Shown in pieces: positions 20,161 to 31,257 of a stretch of DNA of 64,000 bases (position 1 is its first letter; every line of letters starts with the position of its first letter). Source of the stretch: Chloranthus sessilifolius. Lineage: Eukaryota; Streptophyta; Magnoliopsida; Chloranthales; Chloranthaceae. The DNA lies in contig CM037588.1 in the NCBI GenBank assembly GCA_021018995.1, positions 38,313,000 to 38,376,999 of the forward strand, in the 5' to 3' direction. A program made the position numbers and the translations under genes. The notes beneath the pieces were generated by a model. The model made no database searches, was not told where the DNA came from, and saw only the letters and a program-made list of their open reading frames with translations.

Positions 20161-21674
20161 GACACATCTCCTCACAACTTCGTCTGCATAATGTTTGAAT
20201 AGGTATGGATCCTCCCATATATATTGTATGATCTGTGAAAATAATAGATCCTTGTCCATATTGTTACAATGTGGGGGGATCTTCCCTACTGCCAAGTAAT
20301 TCACAATATTTGCAAACCAAGGTGTGGAGGTGCTGATAACAAACAGTTGTTCATCCAAAAAGGAGTCATTAACAGGTAGCCCATCAAATTCCTCTGCTAG
20401 GATCCTAGACAAGTGGTCTACAACTACATTTTTAACCCCTTTTTTATCTTTGATCTCAAGATCAAACTCGTGTAATAGGAGGATCCATCTGATCAATCTA
20501 GGCTTTGCATCCTTTTTTGACAAAAGGTATTTTAGGGTTGAGTGGTCTGTGAAAACTATTATCTTGGATCCTAGCACATAAGACCTAAACTTATCTAAAG
20601 CAAAAACAATTGCCAACAGTTCCTTCTCAGTTGTGGTATAATTTAACTGAGCATCAATCATGATTTTACTGGCATATGCAATCACACAAGGGGCCTTATC
20701 CTTCCTTTCTCCAAAGACTGCACCAATTGTAAAGTCTGATGCATCACAAATCAACTCAAAAGGTATTGAAAAATCAGGGGCTTGAAGGATAGCTGCAGAG
20801 GTTAGGCAACTTTTTAACAGCTCAAAGGCCTTAAGGCATTCATCATTGAAATCAAAGGGGACCTCTTGGCACAATAGGTGGCAAAGAGGTTTTGAGATTT
20901 TACTAAAATCTTTGATAAATCGCCTATAGAAGCCAGCATGCCCCAAGAATGATCTGACTTGTTTCACAATTTTTAGTGGAGCTAAATGTGCAATCAGATC
21001 TATTTTAGCCCTGTCTACATCAATGCCTCTGTGGGAAACCACATGGGCAAGGACAATGCCCATAAAATGACTCTTTTCCCAATTTAAAACTAAGTTGGTT
21101 TCCTCACATCTCTGTAGCACAAGGTTGAGATGGTGTAGACATTGGCTAAAACTATCCCCAAAAATAGAGAAATCATCTATGAAAATCTCTAGAAACTGCT
21201 CAATCATGTCAGAAAATATAGCATAGATGCACCTTTGGAAAGTTGCAGGTGCATTACACAATCCAAATGGTATGCTTCGATAGGCAAAGGTGCCGAATGG
21301 GTATGTGAAAGTTGCCTTTTCTTGGTCTTATGGATAAACAGGGATTTTGTTATACCTCGAATATCCATCAAGAAAATAATAAAAAGACTTTCCTTCTAAC
21401 TTATCCAAGATTTGGTCAATGAAGGGCAAAGGGAAGTGGTCTTTTCTGGTTTTCAGATTGAGCTATACACACCCCTGCAACCTGTGGTTTCCCTAGTTGG
21501 AACAAGATCACCAACATCAGTTTTAATCACAGTAATTCTAGATTTCTTAGGTACCAGCTGAGTAGGTGCCACCCATTCAGAATCTGAAATTGGGTAGATG
21601 ACTCCAGCATCTAGCAATTTGACCACTTCTTTCATCACCACTTCTTGCATGTGGGGATTCAATTTTCTCTGCAT
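20161..21674 (-). pseudogene. Athila-B reverse transcriptase and RNase H, broken
   Basis: This part would copy the element RNA into DNA and remove the RNA strand. The RT start (21674-21453) has LLDAGVIYPISDSEWV and VPKKSRITV; then a frameshift falls in the region that should read GWRVCIDYRKLN. A stop replaces a codon near 21330. From 21261 the frame runs open: [13 protein letters not shown], then the catalytic box [13 protein letters not shown] with both aspartates, then [16 protein letters not shown]. RNase H follows with [30 protein letters not shown] and [12 protein letters not shown], so three catalytic acids are visible. The open stretch of 439 codons is the longest in the window, but its start is not a real protein start. 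Confidence 0.9.
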
Positions 21675-21689
21675 TTCTCTAGAGGGTTT

Positions 21690-22984
21690 GGAACACCCTC
21701 TTTCAGGTGAATTTTATGCATGCACACAGTAGGGCTGATGCCCCCAAGGTCAGCAATCATTCAGCCAATTGCTCTCTTATGCTTCTGTAAAACACACAAC
21801 AACTCTGCCTCTTGCTCATCAGTGAGAGAGGAAGAAATAATCACTGGCAATGTTTGGTTTACCCCCAAAAAAGCATACTTTAAGATCTTAGGCAGCTGTT
21901 TCAACTCCACCTCTGGTGGACATACCAATGAAGGCAACAAAGGTGCCTTTGATGGTGGTGGAAAAGGCATCATAGTAGATTTCCTAGGAAGATACCTTGT
22001 TGTTGGCCACATATAAGAAGTTAAGGCTTTCACCTCTTGAACCATGGGTATGGGGGCCTTCTCTTCCACAATCTCACTCCACACATTCTCAAAAACATCA
22101 CCAAAATTAACACAAGAATCATCACAATAATCTTTATGATACAGTAGCTTGGGCAAAGTCTCTTCCCCAAACTCATCCAATATATCAATTGAAAAACAAT
22201 CCTCACCATTCAAGTGAGGCTAATTTGCTGCATTGTAAACATTCAATTTAACCTTCATGTTGCCAAAAGACACCTCCATTACTACTGATCTACACTGAAT
22301 ACAAGCATTGACAGTGGCCAAGAAAGGTCTGCCCAAAATCACATGAATAGAGGTGGTGCACTTGCTTGGCTCCATGTCAAGAATCAAAAAATCTGCTGGA
22401 GAGAAAAATTTATCAACTCCAACTAATGCATCCTCTATCATTCCCACTGGCCTCCTTTCATATCTGTCTACTAGTTGTAGGACCACATGTGTGGGCTTCA
22501 ATTCTCCCAAGCCTAACTTCTCATAAATAGAATATGGAAGTAGGTTTACACTAGCTCTCAGATCCAATAAGGCCTTATCAATAGTATGATCCCCAATGAT
22601 GCAAGGGATTGTGGGAACTCCAGGGTCTTAAAGCTTGGTTTGAGTTGCAATAGACATCACTTGATTCACTTTCTTAGCACAAAAGACCTTCTTGGATAAG
22701 TGTATCCTAGACTATCTTTTGTGGGTGCACAATTCTTTCAAAAATGTTGCATAGGCTGAAACTTGCTTAATGACATCAAGTAAAGGCAAGTTGATCTTTA
22801 CTTGTTTGAAAGTTTCCATCATCTCCTCAACCTTAGCATTCCCCTTGTCAAAAGGAGAAACTACTTTTAATGTATTAGGAAATGGAAAATGAGGAACTGT
22901 CCTCCCATTTGCAGCCTTAGCAAGTTTATCAGATTTTTCTATATTTTTATTTTCAGTTTTCTGTTGGGGCACATCATTACCCCT
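21690..22984 (-). pseudogene. Athila-B protease region, active site altered
   Basis: This is a retropepsin-type protease. The active-site stretch reads ALLDLRASVNLLPYSIY at about 22575-22525: the glycine that follows Asp-Leu in Athila-A (DLGA) is arginine here, which should stop activity. The C-terminal stretch VILGRPFLATVNACI is normal. The linker to RT (22213-21761) has IISSSLTDEQEAELLCVLQK. Stops break the frame at about 22711, 22628 and 22218, and a tryptophan codon has become a stop after KHKRAIG. Confidence 0.85.
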
Positions 22985-24611
22985 CTTATTTTTTATATGC
23001 TACTCCTATTGCATATTTTCATGGGTTGTTTCTTCACTTTCTTCACTTGACTCATCAGGCTCAATACCAACTTGGTTATCCACCAGCCTCCCTCTCCTCA
23101 AGGTGGTGACAGATTTTACTTCTTCATGGGAAGGAGTCTCACAAACCATGTATTGCCCCTTTGGATTGTTCATGGGCTGACTGGGCAGTCTCCCCTCCTC
23201 TCTCCTAGACAAAGAATTAGATAGCTGACCAAGGTGGTCCATTATCTTCTTGATACTTTGACTGTGGGAGTTAATAGTTTGAGATAAAGGGCCCAAATTC
23301 TATAGTGAAGCCAGAACTTGCTCTTTAAATGTGAGGGACCTAGAGGGTGCTGGGGCTGGTGCACTTTGATCATAAGTTGAACCATTGGCAGGGCCATAAG
23401 TTATTGGTATTGGGGCCTTAGAAAATAATTCTACTGGTATAGCTGGGCATTCCTATAAGACATGGATTTCTGTGATTGCTACTGGTTTTAAAAATTATCT
23501 TCTCTCCACCTCAAGTTAGGGTGGCTTCTCTAATGATATCCAGAAATAGGCTGTTGTCCATGGGATTGAGTAGCATTCACATCTTCCATCACAAAGTTTA
23601 GAAATTGGGCCGCTGAGCGACATTTCTCAAGGGAGTGAGTGGGGGACTGACATATGACACATGCCTCCTCCACTGTGACAGCCATTGGAGACTGCATTGC
23701 TCCCATGAGCTTATCAAATTTTTGGGTCAAGCTGTCCACTTTCCTCTCCAAATCATTATGTCCACTCACTTCATACATTTTCCCTCTGATAGTATTTTCT
23801 CTCACCACTCTAGGAGTCTCAACATCTCTTGCCCAAGTTTCCCTTTGCATGGAGTTTTCACTGATGATATCAAACAACTCCCAAACCTCATCTGCTGTCT
23901 TGTGGAGGTATGTCCCACCACAGGAGGCATCAACCATATCCCTGCTTTTGAGATCAATTCCTTGGTAGAAACTTTGGACAATTTTTCATTTAGGAATTTG
24001 GTGATGGGGACATTACATCAAGAGTTCTTTAAATCTCTCCCAGGCTTGGTGAAAGTCTTCAATTGGGGCTTGAGCAAATGAGATAATGCTCTTCCTCAAC
24101 TGACTTATTTTGGACATGGGGAAAAACTTGGTCAAAAATTGGCATTGAAGGTCATTCCTAGACTGAATACTATTGGTTGGGAGCATGGACAACTAAGTTA
24201 TGGCTCTATCCTTTAGTGAAAAAGGAAAGAGTCTTAACCTGGTCACTTTTCCCCCCAAACTTACAATATTGAAGGTAGTGCACAGTCTTCAAAATTCATC
24301 AATATGCTTGTATGGGCCTTCTTTGCTCAGGCCATGGTATGAAGGTAACATCTATATGATAGAAGACTTGATCTCATAGTTCCCTTGGACAGCAGAGAAT
24401 TGACTGCAGAAGGGAGAATTATAAACTCCTGGTCATTGAATTCCTTTAAAGTCCTAGGTTGCTCGCCCATTGCAGCAATTTCAGAATCAACTAAAGGTGT
24501 GTGTATGGTTTGCTTAGGTCTAAGAAGTCTTCCAACTTCAAGATCTAAGGGAGCAATCTCAGGATTAAGAGATTTCCTCCCAAGCATACACACAGCAGAA
24601 ACTAAATTCAA
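22985..24611 (-). pseudogene. gag: Athila-B gag, broken
   Basis: This is the structural protein of the particle. The N-terminal stretch lies at 24611-24327 (ALDLEV-like residues before HTPLVD). The gag core follows with LRLFPFSLKDRA, KFFPMSKISQLRKSIISF and QAWERFKELL, interrupted by stops. The frame at 23937-23530 has MVDASCGGTYLHKTADEVWELF and an intact zinc knuckle CVICQSPTHSLEKC (CX2CX4HX4C) for RNA binding. The C-terminal part (23296-23006) carries MNNPKGQY and SVTTLRRGRLVDNQVG. Stops at about 23529 and 23297 separate the pieces. Confidence 0.87.
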
Positions 24612-24907
24612 AGCAGAAAATTACAACAAAAAATTCAATCAAAACAATAACAAAATACACAACTAATGTTTCAGATCTACAAAGCTACAAATCTTGAAAT
24701 GTAAACAGAGGTAAGAAATGCAAACTTAAGCAAAGCTTGCTCCTCTAATTGGTACAATGCTCTTTTCAACACCACAGATCCAGATCTGAAACAAATAATT
24801 GAACTACAAAAAACTACAGCAGCAATTAGTCAAACACTAAACAAGCAATTAAAAATCTAATTCTAAAAAATGAGAAAAACATAGATCTACCAAGTTAAAA
24901 AAATAGT
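24612..24907 (-). other. Leader of Athila-B
   Basis: A-rich DNA on the - strand complement between primer binding site and gag. It holds short matches to LTR-end words such as AGATCTGAAAC but no feature I can name. Confidence 0.5.
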
Positions 24908-24925
24908 TCCCCGATAGCGGCGCCA
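24908..24925 (-). other. Primer binding site of Athila-B
   Basis: The - strand reads TGGCGCCGCTATCGGGGA, six bases after the 5' LTR end. It matches the tRNA-Asp-type site of Athila elements except for three bases in the middle. Confidence 0.88.
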
Positions 24926-24931
24926 AAAACT

Positions 24932-27347
24932 TGTTGTGTTGCCACCTTGCAATTATTATATGATTAACCCAACCAACTAAAAGGCACAAATTACAAATGT
25001 ATGGGATCAAGGTGAGCAACCAGTCCTGCAAGAACCAGGGCTGTTGTAGCTAGTTTTAAGAGGCAAGTAAGGGTATGCCCATAGAGAGATGTGGTTCAAC
25101 TATAGTAAATCTCCAGATCTGTGGTAGATCTGATACTCTATCCTAATTTAAACTAAACTCAAGCAGGAAGAGGAGAGGTTTTAAGGTTTTATCACTTTTA
25201 TTACAAACTACAAAAGATAAATGCAAGTGATCTAGATTTGATCAAACACAGAGATGAGGGAAAATAGAGTAAAGATGAAAATTCAAAAGATGGAGAACAG
25301 TAAATAGGGGTCTTGGTCTCTTACTTAAAAATCAAAGGAATCAAAAGCAGTGTAGAGGACTGATTTGCAACAATCCTCTATTCTGGCTCCAAGCTACCCA
25401 GGTTGCCCCGACAGAGGTGAGGTATAAGAATCCAATCACCACCAATGGATCAAAGTAATCCCGAGGTTAGGATCTATCCTTCTACTGGATACAGTCCTAA
25501 GGTTATGATCTGCCCTTCTAATGGATAAAGTTCATCCTCGAGATTGGTCCAATCAATTGATCTTGATTGGAACAGAAAAACTATTATAGAAGCTATGGGT
25601 GTCAGGATACCAAGCTCCCCATTTCTGGCTAGCATCCAAAGGAATATCCAATCCAGGGAAATCAAATATGAAGAAGTAAAATATAGATTAGAATCACCTT
25701 TAAAAACCATAATTATATTGTAAGCTTACAATACTATTATGCCCAGATCTACAATTTGTGCAATATATAATCTCTTACAACTCTCTGAATCTCTCAATTT
25801 ACAGCTCAAGACCTCACCCTAACTACTAAAAAAAAGAGTTTAGCCACTCATGATTGGTTAAAGAGAGGAGGGGAGAAGAAGGAAGAAAGAGGGAGAATTC
25901 GGAAGAAAAAATGGATCTCGAACTAAGCTCTGGTTCTCTCAAATTATGGATCATTCTTTTATGAAAGCTCTCTTCTATTTATACTTTCTCCCTCTATTTC
26001 AGATCTGTTTCAGCCAATCAGAGTCCAAGAGAATAATGTTGTTATTCTGGGCTGCTGATGTGGCTGATTTCTCTTCTAAAAGCTCTTCTTCTAGTGGTCC
26101 ACAATTAGCAAATACACATGAGGCAGTTAGGGTTTCCAATCGTGCATAATTGAATGCTAAAAATACCCCTAGGGGTTACTAACATGCTTTGGAACTCGTG
26201 CATAAAATTCTAGCATTGGCAGTTGCTGAAGAAAGAAAACTGAGAAGTTGCCAGCTCGAGTGTCGAGAGGTTCAGGGATCCTCTCGATAGGTTCTGAATT
26301 TGCATTGTGTTCACATCGATAGGTTGTTGTGGCTATCGACAACTTTGTAGACTTCTCGAGAGGTTTGGAGTCTTCTCGACAGGATGAGTGGCACTCATTG
26401 ATAGGATTAGAGTAGCTCTCGATATTTTCAGCTTGACTAGTTGACATGATTGGAGAGTATTCTCACCCTCTGTCTAATTTTGCATTCATCCTCTCGACAG
26501 GTTATAGAAAATCCTATCGACATCATTGTGAACTTCCTATTTGAGCTTTCGATAGGTTGCCTAAACCTCGCGAGGATGAGCGTCATTTAACTTCAAGTGA
26601 GTTGTCGAAGGTTGTCTTGGAATACTCGACAAGTTCAGCTAAACCTCTCAAGATGTACTTGGAACCTCTCGACTTCTCCTGCACCTTCAGGTAAGGGGTC
26701 GGTAGGATCTTTTTGTTGCACCTCCAACCTCTCGACATGATCTGTCATCCTCTCGATCTCTTCACTACTTCACTTTTAGAACCTCTCAACAGCTTAACTC
26801 CTGTGTATCACAGCCTCTCGACAGCTATGGAATTTCTGGATCTCTTTATAGTTTCTCCTCAGAACCTCTCGACATGTTATAATTGGCCTTCAGAACTTCT
26901 CAACAGGTACTGGGGAGCTCTCGACAGCCTCATGGAACCTCTCAATAGCTAGACTTAACCTCTCGATAGGTTCTGCCTTGTGCTTCCATAGCTGGGCCAC
27001 GTCTTGGATTTGTTGTTCTTCATTTGTTCCATACTCAGCAGCCTCTTAGTAGGTTCAATCTTTATTCCTTGTAGCTAGACTTGGTCCCAGGCATTTCCAG
27101 TTGGGTCCATGACCTTGTCATGAATCTCTAAGGCTCTTATGGACTACTTGATTTACTGGCCTTTGGGCTGTAAGGTCATCTATTGAGCAGCAAATTGCTT
27201 CTTTGGCTCTTTTAAGTGAATATCTGCACTAAGCTTCCAATTCATTGCTTATCTACAAAATACACTTAAAACACATTATTAGTCAGCTCAATGGTCCACC
27301 AAAGGTCAGGTTAGGAGGTGAAAAATGGTATTTTTCACTACTTAACA
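24932..27347 (-). repeat. 5' LTR of Athila-B
   Basis: On the - strand it starts TGTTAAGTAGTG and ends GGCAACACAACA, with short inverted ends TGTT and AACA. A TATAAATAG box lies at 25975-25983 (- strand). Between about 26257 and 26970 I count 20 TCGA tetramers, where about three are expected by chance. They sit in motifs such as CCTCTCGACAGGTT and AACCTCTCGATAGG. The array lies about 380 to 1090 bases into the LTR, upstream of the TATA box, so within U3. Confidence 0.93.
25975..25983 (-). promoter_or_regulatory. TATA box of the Athila-B 5' LTR
   Basis: The - strand reads TATAAATAG, followed by GAAGAGAGC. The same string lies at 12036-12044 in the other LTR and, on the + strand, at 56314-56322 in the solo LTR. 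It is about 1.37 kb into the LTR. Confidence 0.65.
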
Positions 27348-27352
27348 CGTGC

Positions 27353-27479
27353 TCGAGAAAAAGAATCACGCTCCTTGCTCAGCCGACTTGCTCGGGCATG
27401 GATCTAAGTGGGAGAGACCCGAACATATCAGAGCTCTGTGCGCAGTCGCAAAAAGTCCAAGGGTGCTAGAATGGATTAG
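27353..27479 (+). pseudogene. Antisense mobile-domain gene of Ogre-1, rest of exon 7
   Basis: This is the part of exon 7 beyond Athila-B. If one copy of the duplicated CGTGC is removed, the frame reads straight from the acceptor at 10996 into EKESRSLLSRLARAW. The Ogre-2 copy has KESRSSLSRLSQVW in the same place. A stop follows in the middle (27421), and the conserved basic end RSRKKSKG precedes the final TAG at 27477-27479. Confidence 0.75.
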
Positions 27480-28127
27480 GCTTAGCTCTTGGTTTTCTAA
27501 ATTTTTTTTTTAATACTTCTGGATAATATTTTGGGATTTTTGATCAATTTATAACCGATATTATGGCACTTGTTCATTTCATTTGGATGATTTTTAGTCT
27601 TGGATGTTAATGCTTTTTCCTTCATCGCCTTCTCTATTTCCCTTGTATTATATCTGATAGTCTGCAGGATGGTTTGATGATTACTTGTAAATGGTCCTTG
27701 AGGCTGCATACCTTAGTGGGGATTATTCCTACACAATTAAATGATTTAAAGTTAGGTGCATTTCAAAACCTTTTTTATGTTTATGAATGTGGTCAACTTA
27801 TGCAATACAGGCAAGCCAGCTACGGGGATCCGACAAAGACAAAATTTCTCCCCCAAAAACCCCCCATTTGCTGTAAAATGGACCAGATTGGTCTGGCACA
27901 ACTATTACTTGCACCAAGCCAATCATGAGGAAAATTTGACTTGGAGCATCTAATAGATGCGCCAGCCCAAACCTAGGGGGCAGTGGGCCCTTTTTAGCCT
28001 GAGAATGCCCATTTTCTATCTCTTTTTAATTTGGCTTGGCTTTTTCTGCTACTCTTTCTCTCCTTACTTTCCCAAGGGTGGGTCCATCATCCTACATTGA
28101 ATTTTTACATCTTTGAAAAATCCTTGT
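27480..28127 (+). promoter_or_regulatory. Spacer and probable promoter between the two Ogre-1 antisense genes
   Basis: T-rich non-coding DNA follows the end of the mobile-domain gene. Two palindromes lie at 27893-27917 (TCTGGCACAACTA, one base, TACTTGCACCAA) and 27941-27965, with starts 48 bases apart. They are followed by a G run and CTTTTTAGCCTGAG at about 27985. The Ogre-2 copy has CTTTATATGCCTGAG at that place, so a TATA-like string seems to be lost here. The start codon of the next gene is about 160 bases further on. Confidence 0.5.
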
Positions 28128-29651
28128 ATGTCAATGGACCAGCTTTCCAACCCTCCCTTACATGGAGGGTCTGAAACTAATTTACTCCCCTCTTTGGGCA
28201 TGGGGCCCAGTTTCTTCAAAAGTTGGCTTGGGAGCTTGTACGAGAGTGAGCTCGTTGATCTAGAGCGGATTGGACTATCCTATCCTTCATCCTTTCTTTA
28301 GGTTCCTCCAGGGTGGGACCTACTTCACGTGACGACCTCATTTTGTGATGTAAAGGCTCATGTATTCCATTTTGGGAAGCGAGAGCTGTTTCTCACACTT
28401 GAAGAGTTGTCCAACTTGTCAGGCCTGAAGCTCCATAGAGGCCTTACAAGAGCCATGCCAAAACCGAGGTACGCTAAGGTCGTCCACCTTACTCTAGGTT
28501 TGAAGGATTTTGAATATGAGAAAAGTCTCATTGGTGGGCCGACAAGGTGTTCGATAAAATTCCTAAGAGAAATTTTTGTTGACGAAAGTCTTCGAAAATT
28601 GTCAAATTGAAATGTTTTCAATGTGAAAGCCTTTACTCTTGGTCTCATCTCAGAAGTCCTTTTCTTCACCGGTGGAGAGAGCTTCCCTCTAGCTCTTTGC
28701 GACGTTTTGATTGAATTTGAGGAAGGCTGATCAGTGATGTATCTGGTCTTAGTTGAGCTATATTGTTGTCTTGATGCCTTCATTTTGGGCAAGGTGGAGT
28801 GCCTCAGGGGATGTCCGCTTCTGCATCAGGTCTGGTTAGGTGAGCATCTTGCTATTTTGGGACTAGTTCCTAGCTTTTGTATCGTTCGAGGTGAGGTGGT
28901 CTGATGCTTCTTGGGCAGGTGCCCCATGATTTCGCAGGGAGATATATCAGAGTTGAAGCTTTGGTTGATCGATGCAAAGCTGGTATGGAGAGTTCCCTAG
29001 TTAGATCGAACCTTCCCAGTGGTTTGCTCTAGAGACCATGAGGGCATCACCCTCCTTTAATTGACTGGCAGTAACTTCTACTTTCCATTTGGGGTGCTGC
29101 GTCAGTTCTACTGCTCTCAGCAGGTGCCTTGCAAGACAGAATCCCCTTTATGTGATTTGATCTTTTCTTGGGGGTCCTCTAGGGACATAGATCAAATTGC
29201 TGCTCTTTGGGAGATGTGCCAGTCGACGCTCATGTATGATTTGGAGTAGGGAGATTCAGTTTAATCTTCCCCAGAGTATGAGGCTTGGCTGTTATCTGAG
29301 TAGCCTATTGCTGATCATCTAGTTCAGGCAGAGAGCGATGATGTGGGAGGGCCTTGGCCGAAGGAGTTGGCGCTTCGAGCCCATATTGAGCTACTGATGG
29401 ATGAGAAGAGGATCTTGCAAGAGATTTTGACAAAACATATGGTTAAAGCAAAGGTGGCAAAGGCCAGAGCTAGTACAACTGAGTGCGAGGTCCTTCGTCT
29501 AAAAGGAGCCTTAAAGGACGCTTTTAGGGCTATCGATGCTTCCTAAAAGTGGTATAGGAGGCCTCATGGCCGCTGGATGACTAAGCAGAATGTCCGAGAG
29601 GATGGTTTTTGCACGAAGATTTATGCCTTGAAGCGCGAGCTAGGCCGTTGA
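28128..29651 (+). pseudogene. Antisense DUF7745-like gene with coiled-coil tail, Ogre-1
   Basis: From the ATG at 28128 one frame of 508 codons runs to the TGA at 29649-29651. It is interrupted by ten stop codons (among them 28299, 28608, 29058, 29247, 29544) but by no frameshift. Residues 85-100 read HVFHFGKRELFLTLEELSNLSGLKL, a mobile-domain-like pattern. Later comes LISEVLFFTGGESF and a stretch typical of the plant family known as DUF7745 (from memory, not searched). The last 100 residues are rich in Glu, Lys, Arg and Ala with heptad spacing (ALRAHIELLMDEKRILQEIL), a probable coiled coil. No intron is visible. The role is unknown. The same gene lies at the same place in Ogre-2. Confidence 0.7.
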
Positions 29652-29695
29652 TTCCCTCCTGCGCATATCTTTTTACACAGGTCAGACTCATAGAA

Positions 29696-29714
29696 AGGGG
29701 TGTAAGAAACCCCT
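29696..29714 (+). terminator. Hairpin after the antisense gene, conserved in both Ogre copies
   Basis: AGGGGT pairs with ACCCCT around a seven-base loop, about 45 bases after the stop codon. The Ogre-2 copy (46981-47003) has an eight-base stem with the same loop. It may take part in 3' end formation, but that is a guess from position and conservation. Confidence 0.35.
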
Positions 29715-30440
29715 ATTTAGATACACATTTTTTGGTATATATATTTTCTTAATGTTTTTGTCATTTTTCTATTTTTGTAAAAAGGAAAAGAAAGGAAGCT
29801 AGATATCACACCGATTATTTTTTGGGATGTGGTGTTAGCCAGGTATAGACTTGTAATCAAGAAAAATGAAATCTATCTTTTTGCAAGAATTTTATCTTCT
29901 CTATTTTCAGAAAATGATAAATTAGGGGTTTGTGCAGGCTATTCTTGTGGCACACATAGTGTGGGTGCTAAAATGGGAAAGGAAAATGTATTATCTTTTA
30001 CAAAAGTGGCCTTTCCGGTCATCGAGCCAATCATCCCGGAGTGGGGCGTGCACAATGCTGGGAAAAGGAAATTATTAACTCCTTTTTGTGTTTTTTTTTT
30101 CTTTTTCTTCTCTTCTTTTGTTGGTTTGATACCTTAATTGTCGGGAGGATGACGGGTCCTCTTTAGAGCATTATCGAACCCCTTTCTCACGCGATTGGAT
30201 TCGAGTGAGGTTAGCAATTTTTATCGAGGTCGGAACATCCATCCATTTTGATCAAATCGACCTTCTCTCCTTACCTTGGGTCATATGTTTGATGGTGCGG
30301 CCATTTAAGAAATTCTTGGTTGGGACCCTGATTTGAACTAACATGAGCGGCCTCGTTTGGAGTCGGGAAATGATGGCATGGGTAGGGTAACCAAGGGATC
30401 ATTCTTATTATCTTTCAACATTTTCCTCTTCTCAACATTT

Positions 30441-30635
30441 TTACTCACAACGCCCAAAGTGGGTTTTCGTCGTGCCCCTTGTTTCCCTTTTTTTTCTCAT
30501 AGCGCCCTCTTGGGTTTTCACTACGTCCATAGGCATGCATTTTTACCCCTGACGCCCTTTCGGGTTTTCACCTAGTCCGCACAAACTCACCCTTTTTACC
30601 CATAGTGCCCCTTTGGGTTTTCATTATGTCCATCC
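30441..30635. repeat. Imperfect tandem repeat in the convergent zone, Ogre-1
   Basis: About four units of 45 to 60 bases share GCCCTTTCGGGTTTTCAC, followed by TAGTCC or ACGTCCAT and then a T-rich piece with ACCC. Ogre-2 has the same block at 47650-47852. Tandem repeats between pol and 3' LTR are known from Ogre elements. Confidence 0.65.
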
Positions 30636-31257
30636 TACTTTATGCTTGTATTTATTTATTTATTTTTCTTTTACTTTTTTATTTTAAAGGCAACGACATG
30701 GACGTCGATTTCGCCATAGCCGGCCGGATGGGGATCATTTGATCGTCTCCCAACTTGGTTCATGCTGACTCGACGGATACTGTGACTGCTTGCGGACCTT
30801 AAAGAGGGCTTTTTCTCAAGATGTATTGTGGCCATGGGTAAGGTTAGGATTTTGAAGGTATTCTAGGTTAAAAAAAGGGCTTCCTTGACTGGGTTCTAAC
30901 TTCCCTACACACTTCTTCCTTAGGAGATTGTGACTGTACATGCCCCACCTTTCCTTTTCTATTTTTTTGTTCTCTTTTTTCTTTTCAGGCATCTTCTTTT
31001 TGGGATTTTGCTTTTCTTATTTTTTTGTATTTGATAGTAACTCTTTTTCTCTTTTTTTTGTTGGTATTATATACACATTTTTCATTTTTCTGAGAGGGGG
31101 TGAGAAAAAAAGGCCAATGCCTCAATGGGTGTAGCAAAAGGGTATGGTTATTTAGGGACACTTTTAGGCTACTGAGCTTTGAAATGATGGCCTCTTTTGT
31201 GGGGTCCTTGAGCAGTTACATATCAATTTATGTTAATACTTACCTTGCCGTGGAGAC

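Larger units (their letters stand above)
11002..27347 (-). mobile_element. Athila-B, full-length Athila retrotransposon nested in Ogre-1
   Basis: It has two LTRs (2324 and 2416 bases), a primer binding site, a polypurine tract, gag, protease, RT, RNase H, integrase and an env-like frame, all on the - strand. The target duplication is CGCGC (10997-11001) against CGTGC (27348-27352), with one mismatch. The undisturbed copy of the same exon in Ogre-2 has CGTGC at 44632-44636, so the left copy has mutated. The LTRs differ by about 9 % over 345 bases compared by hand. All coding parts carry stops or frameshifts. Confidence 0.93.
29652..31257. other. Convergent zone between the antisense genes and Ogre-1 pol
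   Basis: The + strand gene ends at 29651 and the - strand integrase ends at 31258, so transcripts from both sides run into this zone. It is T-rich and without a coding frame. It starts with a small hairpin (AGGGGT and ACCCCT at 29696-29714, loop GTAAGAA) and holds a tandem repeat block at 30441-30635. Ogre-2 keeps both features. Confidence 0.6.

Noticed and set aside
19942..21261. Open frame of 439 codons taken as a working gene
   Set aside because: It begins in the middle of the RT domain, after a frameshift and a stop, and ends in a frameshift inside the integrase zinc finger. It is a surviving piece of a broken pol.
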